A stretch of DNA of 64,000 bases from an uncultured Kiritimatiellota bacterium. Its GTDB lineage: Bacteria; Verrucomicrobiota; Kiritimatiellia; RFP12; UBA1067. Location: contig CAKTZA010000003.1 of NCBI GenBank assembly GCA_934635045.1, forward strand, positions 33,285 through 97,284, given 5' to 3'. Below, one piece after another: positions 36,854 to 42,897 of the stretch (the first letter of the stretch is position 1; each line of letters opens with the position of its first letter). The translations under genes were made by a program, and so were the position numbers. The notes under the pieces are model-generated. The model saw only the letters and a program-made list of their open reading frames with translations, did not search any database and had not been told where the DNA came from.

Positions 36854-37923
36854 TGAACATGAAGATGATGGGCGCCGCGCTTCTCGCCGGTGCGATGGTG
36901 GCTGGGTGCGCGCAGAAGTCCGAAGACGGCGACGTGGCGCTGAAGGTGAACGGCAAGACGCTGACGAAAGCCGAGATCGCGGCGGAGGTCGAGACGCTCG
37001 TTGCCGCGCAGGGCGACAAGATCGCCTCGAACCGGCTCGCGTACGTGCGGCAGCTGTATGCCAACCAGATTGCGCAGGGCTTCATCGAGGATAACGTGTT
37101 CGTCGCCAAGGCCAAGGCCGAGGGCTTTGCCGTGACGGACGAGGATCGGAAGGCGCGCGAGGCCGAGTTCCTGAAGTCGGTGGCGAACATGCCTGACGCG
37201 CCGAAGACGATGGAGGAGGTCTTCGCGAAGTACCCGTTCGGCGCGGAGCGCGCCCGCAAGCGGTTCGAGGGCGGCATTCTGATCGAGAAGATGGTCCGGA
37301 GCTACCAGGCCAAGCAGGGGAAGAAGGACCGTTCGGCCGAGGCGCAGAAGCGGATTGACGAGATCGTCGAGAAGAACAAGAAGGCCGCGACGGCCGAGGC
37401 GGACGCGCTCGCGAAGATCAAGGGCTTCAAGGCCGAGCTCGACAAGACGCCCGCGAAGGACGTGCCGGCGAAGTTCGCCGAGCTCGCGAAGGCGAATTCG
37501 GCGTGCCCGTCGTCTGCGAGAGGCGGCGACCTCGGCGAGTTCACGCATGGGCAGATGGTCAAGGAGTTCGACGAGGTCGCGTTCAAGCTGCCCGTCGGGA
37601 AGGTCTCCGACCCCGTCAAGACGCAGTTCGGCCAGCACCTCATCCTCGTGACGAAGAAGACGCCGGCCGTCGAGGCGAAGGGCGAGGCGCCGGCGACGCC
37701 CGAAAAGGTCCAGGCGAGCCACATCCTCGTCAAGTATGAGGGCGTCCAGCCCGTCCCTGAGAAGGAGCAGGTCTTGAAGGCGCTCGAGCGCCAGGACGAC
37801 TTTGCCTTCCAGCAGCAGTTCGTGCTCGAGCAGCTTCGGGCGGCGAAGATCGAGGCTTCCGAGGAGTATCGGCAGCTTTTGCCGCCGTCGGACGAGCCGG
37901 TTGAAAAGCCCGCCGAGAAATGA
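36850..37923 (+). CDS. Parvulin-type peptidyl-prolyl isomerase lipoprotein
   Basis: The 357-residue protein starts with a lipoprotein signal ending in MVAGC (Cys20), followed by a SurA/PrsA-type N-terminal helical domain. The PpiC core is at about 185-275: FAELAKANSACPSSARGGDLGEFTHGQMVKEFDEVAFKLPVGKVSDPVKTQFGQHLILV. The first strand, normally ASHIL before this core, is missing there but VQASHILVKYEG appears after it (about 287-298). This suggests a circularly permuted or second, partial parvulin unit. Members fold outer-membrane and secreted proteins. ATG 36850 overlaps the recO stop; ATG 36853 is an alternative. Confidence 0.85.
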   Translation: MMNMKMMGAALLAGAMVAGCAQKSEDGDVALKVNGKTLTKAEIAAEVETLVAAQGDKIASNRLAYVRQLYANQIAQGFIEDNVFVAKAKAEGFAVTDEDRKAREAEFLKSVANMPDAPKTMEEVFAKYPFGAERARKRFEGGILIEKMVRSYQAKQGKKDRSAEAQKRIDEIVEKNKKAATAEADALAKIKGFKAELDKTPAKDVPAKFAELAKANSACPSSARGGDLGEFTHGQMVKEFDEVAFKLPVGKVSDPVKTQFGQHLILVTKKTPAVEAKGEAPATPEKVQASHILVKYEGVQPVPEKEQVLKALERQDDFAFQQQFVLEQLRAAKIEASEEYRQLLPPSDEPVEKPAEK

Positions 37924-37929
37924 TATACT
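37924..37929 (+). promoter_or_regulatory. -10 box upstream of the small basic protein gene
   Basis: TATACT begins directly after the previous stop codon. It predicts a leader of about 28 bases that holds GAAAGGAAG before the ATG at 37964. Confidence 0.6.
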
Positions 37930-37963
37930 ACACACCCATTGAATTTGAAAGGAAGAAAAGAAA

Positions 37964-38119
37964 ATGAGCCAGCATGCATCTCTTAAGGGTTCCGGCAAGA
38001 TCACCTCGAAGCGCAACGTCCTGAAGCGGTTCGAGCGCGTCAACCTCCTCCAGAAGCGCGGGGAGTGGAAGGAAGGCTGCCGTGGCCTTGGCCTCAAGAA
38101 GACCAAGCCCGAAGCCTAA
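37964..38119 (+). CDS. Small basic protein of the PVC group
   Basis: The 51-residue protein is highly basic (K/R-rich) with the pattern SLK..GK..SKRNVLKRFER, LLQKRGEWKEG and a C-terminal KKTKPEA. This corresponds to the small basic protein family known from Verrucomicrobia and Chlamydiae (TIGR04137 as I recall it), whose function is not established; a ribosome or RNA association is suspected from its charge and size. GAAAGGAAG provides the ribosome site and a strong terminator follows, so it is a monocistronic, probably well expressed gene. It is the best phylogenetic marker in this window. Confidence 0.88.
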   Translation: MSQHASLKGSGKITSKRNVLKRFERVNLLQKRGEWKEGCRGLGLKKTKPEA

Positions 38120-38144
38120 GGCAAGTTCCTGCGTCGGGTCAACA

Positions 38145-38182
38145 GGCGCCTGGGGGGCAAACCTCCGGGCGCTTTCCTTTTT
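38145..38182 (+). terminator. Intrinsic terminator after the small basic protein gene
   Basis: GGCGCCTGGGGGG and CCTCCGGGCGC form a hairpin with one mismatch, followed by TTTCCTTTTT. Confidence 0.85.
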
Positions 38183-38211
38183 CGCCAGACGGCGACATCT
38201 ATATTATTTTG

Positions 38212-38234
38212 TTATGGGAACTGACTTCCCATAA
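38212..38234. promoter_or_regulatory. Palindromic operator next to the lysR promoter
   Basis: TTATGGGAA and TTCCCATAA are perfect nine-base arms separated by CTGAC. The palindrome ends where the lysR -35 box begins, a position suited to a regulator that controls this promoter. Autoregulation by the LysR protein is the simplest guess. Confidence 0.7.
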
Positions 38235-38264
38235 TTGACAGTTCTATGTCACGTGTGCTATACT
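38235..38264 (+). promoter_or_regulatory. Leaderless promoter of the lysR gene
   Basis: A consensus TTGACA (38235-38240) lies 18 bases from TATACT (38259-38264). The ATG begins eight bases after the box (38272), so the transcript should have no or almost no leader. Confidence 0.85.
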
Positions 38265-38271
38265 ACGCGGC

Positions 38272-39183
38272 ATGGAACTTAGGCATATCAGGTCTTTCGC
38301 AATGATCGCCCGCGAGGGGAACATCTCGCGCGCGGCGAAGAAGCTCGGCATCAGCCAGCCCGCGCTCTCGAAGCAGCTGGGCGAGCTTGAGGCCTGCCTC
38401 CGGCAGACGCTGTTCGAGCGTGGCGCGCGCGCCGTGAAGCTCACGGCGAAGGGCGAAGTCTTCCGCAAGCGGGCGGACGAGATCCTCTCGCTCGTCGACT
38501 GCACGGTGCGTGAGGTCTCGTGCGCGGCCTCGAAGCTGTCGGGGCGCATCACGATCGGCGCGGCCGAGACGTTCGGCTTCGCGCTCGTCGCCTCGGCCCT
38601 GCGCGACCTCAACCGCAAGAACCCCGCCGTCTCGTTCCAGCTCGTCTCGGGCAACGGCGAGGATCTCGCCACGCGCGTTCAGCGCGGCACGCTCGACCTC
38701 GCCGTGCTGATCGGGCCGGGGCGGCTTGACGGCTGCGACTCGCTGTCCCTCGGCGTCTACCACTCGCTCGGCCTCGTGCTGACGAAGGACGACCCGCTCG
38801 CGAAGAAGAAGGCGATCGTGCCCGCCGACCTCCTGGGGCGTCCGCTCCTCATGCCGCGCCGGATGCGCATGGCGTCCGAAATCGCGGGCTGGGCGGGCTA
38901 CGACTACGCGCAGCTGAACGTCGTCGGCACGTTCAACCTGCTGTATAACGCCGCGCACGCCGTGGCGGAGGGCGTCGGGGCGGCCGTCTCGATTGACGGG
39001 CTCGTGCCGGAGATGCTCGCGAAGCGGCTCGTGTTCCGTCCGTTCGAGCCGGAGCTCTTCAGCGAGGTCTACGTCGCGTGGAAGGAGGGCGCCGCACTCG
39101 CCCCGGCTGCCGCCGAGCTCGTGCGTCTCCTGCGCGGCCGCGTCAGGGAATGTGCGGGCCTCGAAGACTTCAAGGAGAGTTAA
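38272..39183 (+). CDS. LysR-family transcriptional regulator
   Basis: The 303-residue protein has an N-terminal winged helix (MELRHIRSFAMIAREGNISRAAKKLGISQPALSKQLGELEA) and a two-lobed effector domain (from about 90: LSGRITIGAAETFGFALVASALRDLNRKNPAVSFQL). It most likely senses a small molecule and controls the flavodoxin gene 243 bases downstream and the now-damaged cupin gene beyond it; LysR-flavodoxin-cupin groupings are common in gut anaerobes. The start codon is set by the strong promoter eight bases upstream. There is no ribosome site, in line with leaderless initiation. Confidence 0.93.
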   Translation: MELRHIRSFAMIAREGNISRAAKKLGISQPALSKQLGELEACLRQTLFERGARAVKLTAKGEVFRKRADEILSLVDCTVREVSCAASKLSGRITIGAAETFGFALVASALRDLNRKNPAVSFQLVSGNGEDLATRVQRGTLDLAVLIGPGRLDGCDSLSLGVYHSLGLVLTKDDPLAKKKAIVPADLLGRPLLMPRRMRMASEIAGWAGYDYAQLNVVGTFNLLYNAAHAVAEGVGAAVSIDGLVPEMLAKRLVFRPFEPELFSEVYVAWKEGAALAPAAAELVRLLRGRVRECAGLEDFKES

Positions 39184-39205
39184 GGTAAGTGTCTTATGAG
39201 AAGAG

Positions 39206-39374
39206 ATCAAACTCCGATCCGTGTGGCTCTCGCTACCGCTCCGCAGAATAGGTCGCCGAAAGGCAACCAATTCCCTGAAAACGGTCTGAAAAACGATTGT
39301 TTTTGGGGGTGGCTTCTGCGAAGCCAATGTCATCCTGCGGAGCGGTAGCGAGAGCCATAATCATCGGAGTTGAT
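39206..39374. repeat. MITE-like inverted-repeat element
   Basis: Two perfect 22-base inverted arms, 39225-39246 and 39335-39356, are flanked by outer arms ATCAAACTCCGAT (39206) and ATCGGAGTTGAT (39363) that also pair with one bulge. The centre has a hairpin GGCTTC-TGC-GAAGCC (39311-39325). The span of about 169 bases has no coding potential. It fills most of the gap between lysR and the flavodoxin gene; no promoter for the latter is clear. Confidence 0.75.
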
Positions 39375-39425
39375 TACATTTTGCGAAAACATCTTGGTTA
39401 CAAACAAGAAAGGAACACTCATCAT

Positions 39426-40043
39426 ATGAACCGTAAGGAATTCATTCGTCAGTCAACCGCGTTCGCGGCGGCCAGCGTGTTCTTGCCGGCCTGTGCGGAG
39501 GCGAAATCAAAACAGGAAGGAAGGGCTCCGATGCCCATGAAAGTGAAGAAGGACAAGGTTCTCGTCGTCTACTTCTCGCGCAGCGGCAACACGCGCTACG
39601 CGGCGGAGACGTTCGCGAAGACGTGCGGCGGCGCGAAGATCGTCGAGATCAAGGCCGCGAAGCCGTATGCGCCGGACTACGGCGACTGCTGCGACGAGGC
39701 GAAGCCGGAGTGCCGCGCGGGGACGCTGCGTCCAATCCAGAAGATCGAGGGGCTGGACGTCGCGTCCTACGACGTCGTGCTCGTCGGCACGCCGAACTGG
39801 TGGGGCACGATGGCGCCGCCGGTGCGCACGTGGGTGAGCGAGAACGCGGCGACGCTGAAGACGAAGGCGGTCTGCCTCTTCCAGACGCATGGCGGCGGCG
39901 GGATGCAGAACTGCGCGCGAGACTTCGCCGTGCTCGTCGAGGGCGCGAACGTGCTGCCGCCGAAGGCGTTTCTCGGCGCGACCATCAAGGCGGGCTTCGG
40001 CCTCAAGGCGTTCGTCACCGACCGCCTCTCTGTCGAGGGATGA
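39426..40043 (+). CDS. Exported flavodoxin
   Basis: The 205-residue protein begins at ATG 39426, preceded by AAGAAAGGAA. Its N-terminus NRKEFIRQSTAFAAASVFLPAC looks like a lipoprotein or Tat-like signal. The flavodoxin fold follows: LVVYFSRSGNTRYAAETFA (FMN phosphate loop, about 44-62), SYDVVLVGTPNWWGTMAPPVRTW and CLFQTHGGGGM. Such exported flavodoxins carry electrons or act as FMN-dependent reductases. A CCDEAKPEC cysteine cluster (about 88-96) is notable. An upstream in-frame extension overlaps the inverted-repeat element and is unlikely to be real. Confidence 0.9.
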   Translation: MNRKEFIRQSTAFAAASVFLPACAEAKSKQEGRAPMPMKVKKDKVLVVYFSRSGNTRYAAETFAKTCGGAKIVEIKAAKPYAPDYGDCCDEAKPECRAGTLRPIQKIEGLDVASYDVVLVGTPNWWGTMAPPVRTWVSENAATLKTKAVCLFQTHGGGGMQNCARDFAVLVEGANVLPPKAFLGATIKAGFGLKAFVTDRLSVEG

Positions 40044-40050
40044 GTTTTCT

Positions 40051-40245
40051 GACAGGATTAACAGGATTGACAGGATTTGAAGGAGAAACACCGATGGAAA
40101 TGAGTCCGCTGGTGCATACCGTCATTGGGTTGGCGATGAAGGTTCATCGCCACTTCGGTGCGGGGTGTCTGGAAGAGGTCTAATCAGACACAAGTATCGT
40201 TGTTATCACAAGCCCGAAAATCCTGTGAATCTTGTGAATCCTGTC
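40051..40245. repeat. Element bounded by three inverted nonamers at each end
   Basis: The left end has GACAGGATT, AACAGGATT and GACAGGATT in tandem (40051-40077). The right end has AATCCTGTG, AATCTTGTG and AATCCTGTC (40219-40245), which are inverted copies. A GxxExxY gene fragment lies between them. The element begins seven bases after the flavodoxin stop. Confidence 0.85.
40094..40183 (+). pseudogene. GxxExxY-family protein, truncated remnant
   Basis: A good ribosome site (AAGGAGAAA) and ATG start a 29-residue reading frame with the N-terminal pattern of GxxExxY proteins: MEMSPLVHTVIGLAMKVHRH, then FGAGCLEEV and a stop. The family name motif (GxxExxY) and the rest of the usual protein of about 120-130 residues are missing. 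GxxExxY proteins are of unknown biochemical role. The break lies just before the right inverted nonamers. Confidence 0.7.
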
Positions 40246-40268
40246 TAAAAAACGACGAAAGGCATAAA

Positions 40269-40562
40269 ATGAAGAAAGTTCTGTTATCACTCACGCTGCT
40301 CATCGGAGGAACGGTCATGGCACTGACGGAAAAGGAAAAGGCCCTCTGTGACGTCGCCGCCTGCACGGCGCGCGGCGAAAAGGCCGTGAAGATGGTGCCG
40401 GGTTCGGTCGTCGAGATTCCGGCGAACGTCGAGCACTGGCACGGCGCGGGGCCGAAGACGTGGTTCAGCCACCTCGCCATCGAATGCCATTCCGACACGA
40501 ACAGGAACACATGGCTCGAACCCGTCTCCGACGCGGACTACGCCACAGCGACGAAGGAGTAA
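40269..40562 (+). pseudogene. Internally deleted CMD-cupin protein with signal peptide
   Basis: The 97-residue frame has a signal peptide (MKKVLLSLTLLIGGTVMA), then the first 20 residues of a carboxymuconolactone-decarboxylase-like domain (LTEKEKALCDVAACTARGE). It continues directly into the last third of a cupin (VVEIPANVEHWHGAGPKTWF, then SHLAIE and WLEPVSDADY). In intact relatives about 150-200 residues, including most of both domains, lie between these parts. The reading frame is preserved, so a small product may still be made, but neither fold can be complete. The relation to the LysR-flavodoxin pair upstream suggests a decaying operon. A GAAAGG ribosome site is present. Confidence 0.7.
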
Positions 40563-40601
40563 GGCGAAAAGCGTCTGAAACTTACAGGAAACAGTGGACA
40601 T

Positions 40602-40684
40602 CACACGGAGTTACGGAGCCACGGAGGAAAGTGCGAGCCGTGCAATCTCTCAAAACTCCGTGTCTCCGTGCCTCCGTGTGAGAT
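40602..40684. repeat. Octamer inverted-repeat element (ACGGAG type), copy 1
   Basis: ACGGAG occurs three times with period eight (40605-40626) and its complement CTCCGT three times with period eight (40656-40677). The outer ends TCACACGGAG and CTCCGTGTGAGA pair. About 30 unrelated bases lie in the centre. A second element of the same type is at 54605-54768. Confidence 0.85.
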
Positions 40685-40725
40685 TTAGTCGAATACGGAC
40701 AGACGTGCGTTCGGCGAAAGTATGG

Positions 40726-40731
40726 TATAAT
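40726..40731 (+). promoter_or_regulatory. -10 box upstream of the nucleosidase gene
   Basis: TATGGTATAAT gives a leader of about 27 bases that holds GAGGAAAAA before the ATG at 40765. Confidence 0.6.
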
Positions 40732-40764
40732 TCGCCGGTAACAAGACGTAGAGGAAAAACGAAA

Positions 40765-41376
40765 ATGAATTCTATGGAAACGTCCGTGCGCGCGTTTGTC
40801 ATCGCCATGAAATCGGAAGCGGCGGCGGTGCAGCCGCATCTGAAGCCGACGGATCGGCTGTACGTCTGCGGCGTCGGCAAGGTGAACGCGGCGGCCGCGA
40901 CGCAGAAAGCGATTGACGCGGGGGCGACCGAAATCTGGAACGTCGGCGTCGCGGGCGGACTGGATCCGTCGATGTCCGTCGGCGCGTGCTACGTGATTGA
41001 CCAGGCCGTCGAATACGACTTCGACCTTGCACAGGTCAACGGTACGCGCATCGGCGTCCACAACGAGCGCACGACGCCGTATTTCGCGTGTGCGGCGGAC
41101 TTTGCGCCGCGCCTGCCGCGCGCGACGCTGGCGACGGGCGACCGCTTCAACGACAGCGCGGTCGACGACGCGACGCTCGCCGACCTCGAGGCGACCGTGC
41201 GCGACATGGAGGGCGCGGCGATCGCGCACGTCTGCGAGACGAACGACGTCCCGTGCCGGATGGTGAAGTGTTTGAGCGATGTCCGAGGGAAGGGGGCGAT
41301 GACGGGCCAGTACAAGGACAATCTGGCGAAGGCCCTTTCCGCGCTGTCGGAAACGCTGAAGGAGATGCTCGGCTGA
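40765..41376 (+). CDS. MTA/SAH-nucleosidase-like phosphorylase-family protein
   Basis: The 203-residue protein belongs to the PNP/UDP phosphorylase superfamily: YVCGVGKVNAAAATQKAID (about 30-48), WNVGVAGGLDPSMSVGACYVID (about 56) and the substrate-binding DMEGAAIAHVCETNDVPCRMVKCLSD (about 146). The Met-Glu pair and final Asp are those used by 5'-methylthioadenosine/S-adenosylhomocysteine nucleosidases. It is somewhat shorter than the usual 230 residues. The ATG at 40765 has a GAGGAAA ribosome site. The next gene starts at its stop (TGATG). Confidence 0.82.
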   Translation: MNSMETSVRAFVIAMKSEAAAVQPHLKPTDRLYVCGVGKVNAAAATQKAIDAGATEIWNVGVAGGLDPSMSVGACYVIDQAVEYDFDLAQVNGTRIGVHNERTTPYFACAADFAPRLPRATLATGDRFNDSAVDDATLADLEATVRDMEGAAIAHVCETNDVPCRMVKCLSDVRGKGAMTGQYKDNLAKALSALSETLKEMLG

Positions 41377-42236
41377 TGGTTGAGCGCCGTGCCTATCTGC
41401 TGGACGTGACGGATCGCCGTCCGAACGACGTGCTCGTGCAGGAGCTTGTCGACGTGCTGGCGCGCTATTCCTACAACGAGTTCTACTGGTACGGCGGTGC
41501 GGACGCGCCGTCGCCGCGTCTCTGCGCCTACTGCGAGATGCAGGGACTCGACCTTCGTGCGCTTGATGCGGACGGCTATGAGAGGCTCTTGCTTGACCCG
41601 AAGAACGTGACCGTGCCGACCTTTGCGGCGAAGTCGCTTTGCGGACGCATCGAGGAGATGCGCCTCGCGATGGAGGCGGGCGAACGCGCCCTGTGCGCGC
41701 GGCGGGCGACGCGCTTTCTCGTGGCCGACTTCTCGGACGGCTACATGTGGCATCCGCTCTGCGTCTCCCTGCCGGCGATCATTCTCGCGGGCAACCTCAT
41801 GACGAGCGGCGCGTCCGCCGCGAAGATGGATCTCGAAAAGGAGCTCTGCTCGGTCATGAACCTGCCGGTCGCGGGGCTTCTCCAGAAGCTCGGTACGCTC
41901 TACCTGCGCGGCGGCGCGCGGCGGGCGGACGCCTCCGAGTTCTTCAACATCCTCGCCGGCGACTGCGGCTATTCGCGGCATCCGGGCCTCACGCAGGCGG
42001 TGCTGGACGAGGTTTCCGGCATCTGCCACGGCGTGCGGCTCGCGCTGGAGCGCTGGACGGAGCGAAACGACTGGGCGAAGGAGATTTCCTACGCGGCGAA
42101 CCTCCTCGACTGCGCCTGTCACCGCCGCAACGAGGCGATGCTTCGTGTGCTGCGTGACGAGCATGGCCGCCTCTGGCGGCTGCGCTGCGCGCCGGAGGGC
42201 CGCGTCGAATCGCTCGCGAAACTGCCGCGCTTCTGA
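41376..42236 (+). CDS. Reduced GH20-like protein
   Basis: The 286-residue protein has no signal peptide. Its start YLLDVTDRRPNDVLVQELVDVLARYSYNEFYWYGG resembles the first strand and helix of GH20-type beta-hexosaminidase barrels, and ADFSDGYMWHPLCVSLPAIILAGNL (about 117) resembles a late barrel segment of the same proteins. The middle, where the catalytic Asp-Glu pair should be, is missing, and the length is about half of a normal family member. I therefore cannot assign activity. It is translationally coupled to the nucleosidase (one-base overlap). Confidence 0.5.
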   Translation: MVERRAYLLDVTDRRPNDVLVQELVDVLARYSYNEFYWYGGADAPSPRLCAYCEMQGLDLRALDADGYERLLLDPKNVTVPTFAAKSLCGRIEEMRLAMEAGERALCARRATRFLVADFSDGYMWHPLCVSLPAIILAGNLMTSGASAAKMDLEKELCSVMNLPVAGLLQKLGTLYLRGGARRADASEFFNILAGDCGYSRHPGLTQAVLDEVSGICHGVRLALERWTERNDWAKEISYAANLLDCACHRRNEAMLRVLRDEHGRLWRLRCAPEGRVESLAKLPRF

Positions 42237-42267
42237 ACGGACGGGCGACGCGCTCGGACTTGCGGCC

Positions 42268-42897
42268 TTAGGACAGCAGGCCCTTCTTCTGCGCACGCGC
42301 GGCGGCTTCGGTGCGCGAGGCCGCGCCGAGCTTCTCCAGAATGATCTTGATGTGCGACTTCACGCTTTCGAGGCTGATGTCGAACTGGACGGCAATGTCC
42401 TTGTTGGTGAGGCCGCGCGCGATGGATTCGAGGATTTCGCGTTGGCGCGGCGAGAGTTCGGGCAGCGGCGGATCGTCCGCCAGGAGCCGCTTGACTTCGG
42501 GGGTGATGACCGCCTGACCCTCGGCGACGGACTGGAGAACCTTGAGAAACGCATCGTTGCCGATGCTCTTGAGCGTCGCGCCCGTCGCTCCTGCGCGAAG
42601 CCCCTGCGAGATGTTCTCGGACGAGTTGAATGTCGTCAGCAGCAGGATCTTGGCGTCGGGGAGCCGCTCCTTCAGCTCCGCCGTCGCCGCAACGCCGTTC
42701 TTGCGCGGCATCGAGATGTCCATGACGATGACGTCGGGACGAAGGGCGAGGGCCTTCGAGACGGTGTCTGCGCCGTCGAACGCCTCGCCGACGACCTCGA
42801 AGGTCGGCGTCGAGTTGAGCAGGGAGACAAGCCCCATGCGGACGATGGCGTGGTCGTCGGCCACGAGAACCCTGATTTTCTTCTTCATGTCAGTCAT
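42268..42897 (-). CDS. NarL/LuxR-type response regulator
   Basis: The 209-residue protein has a receiver domain (about 8-122) with the acidic pair in VADDHAIVRMGL, the phosphorylated Asp in PDVIVMDISMPRKNG and the Thr/Lys positions (LLTTFN, LKS). A LuxR-type helix-turn-helix follows (about 145-205: LSPRQREILESIARGLTNKDIAVQFDISLESVKSHIKIILEKLGA). It is phosphorylated by the adjacent kinase, whose gene overlaps its start by eight bases. Target genes are unknown; the facing gene at 41376-42236 and the cluster at 45755-59209 are candidates by position only. Confidence 0.93.
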   Translation of the reverse strand: MTDMKKKIRVLVADDHAIVRMGLVSLLNSTPTFEVVGEAFDGADTVSKALALRPDVIVMDISMPRKNGVAATAELKERLPDAKILLLTTFNSSENISQGLRAGATGATLKSIGNDAFLKVLQSVAEGQAVITPEVKRLLADDPPLPELSPRQREILESIARGLTNKDIAVQFDISLESVKSHIKIILEKLGAASRTEAAARAQKKGLLS

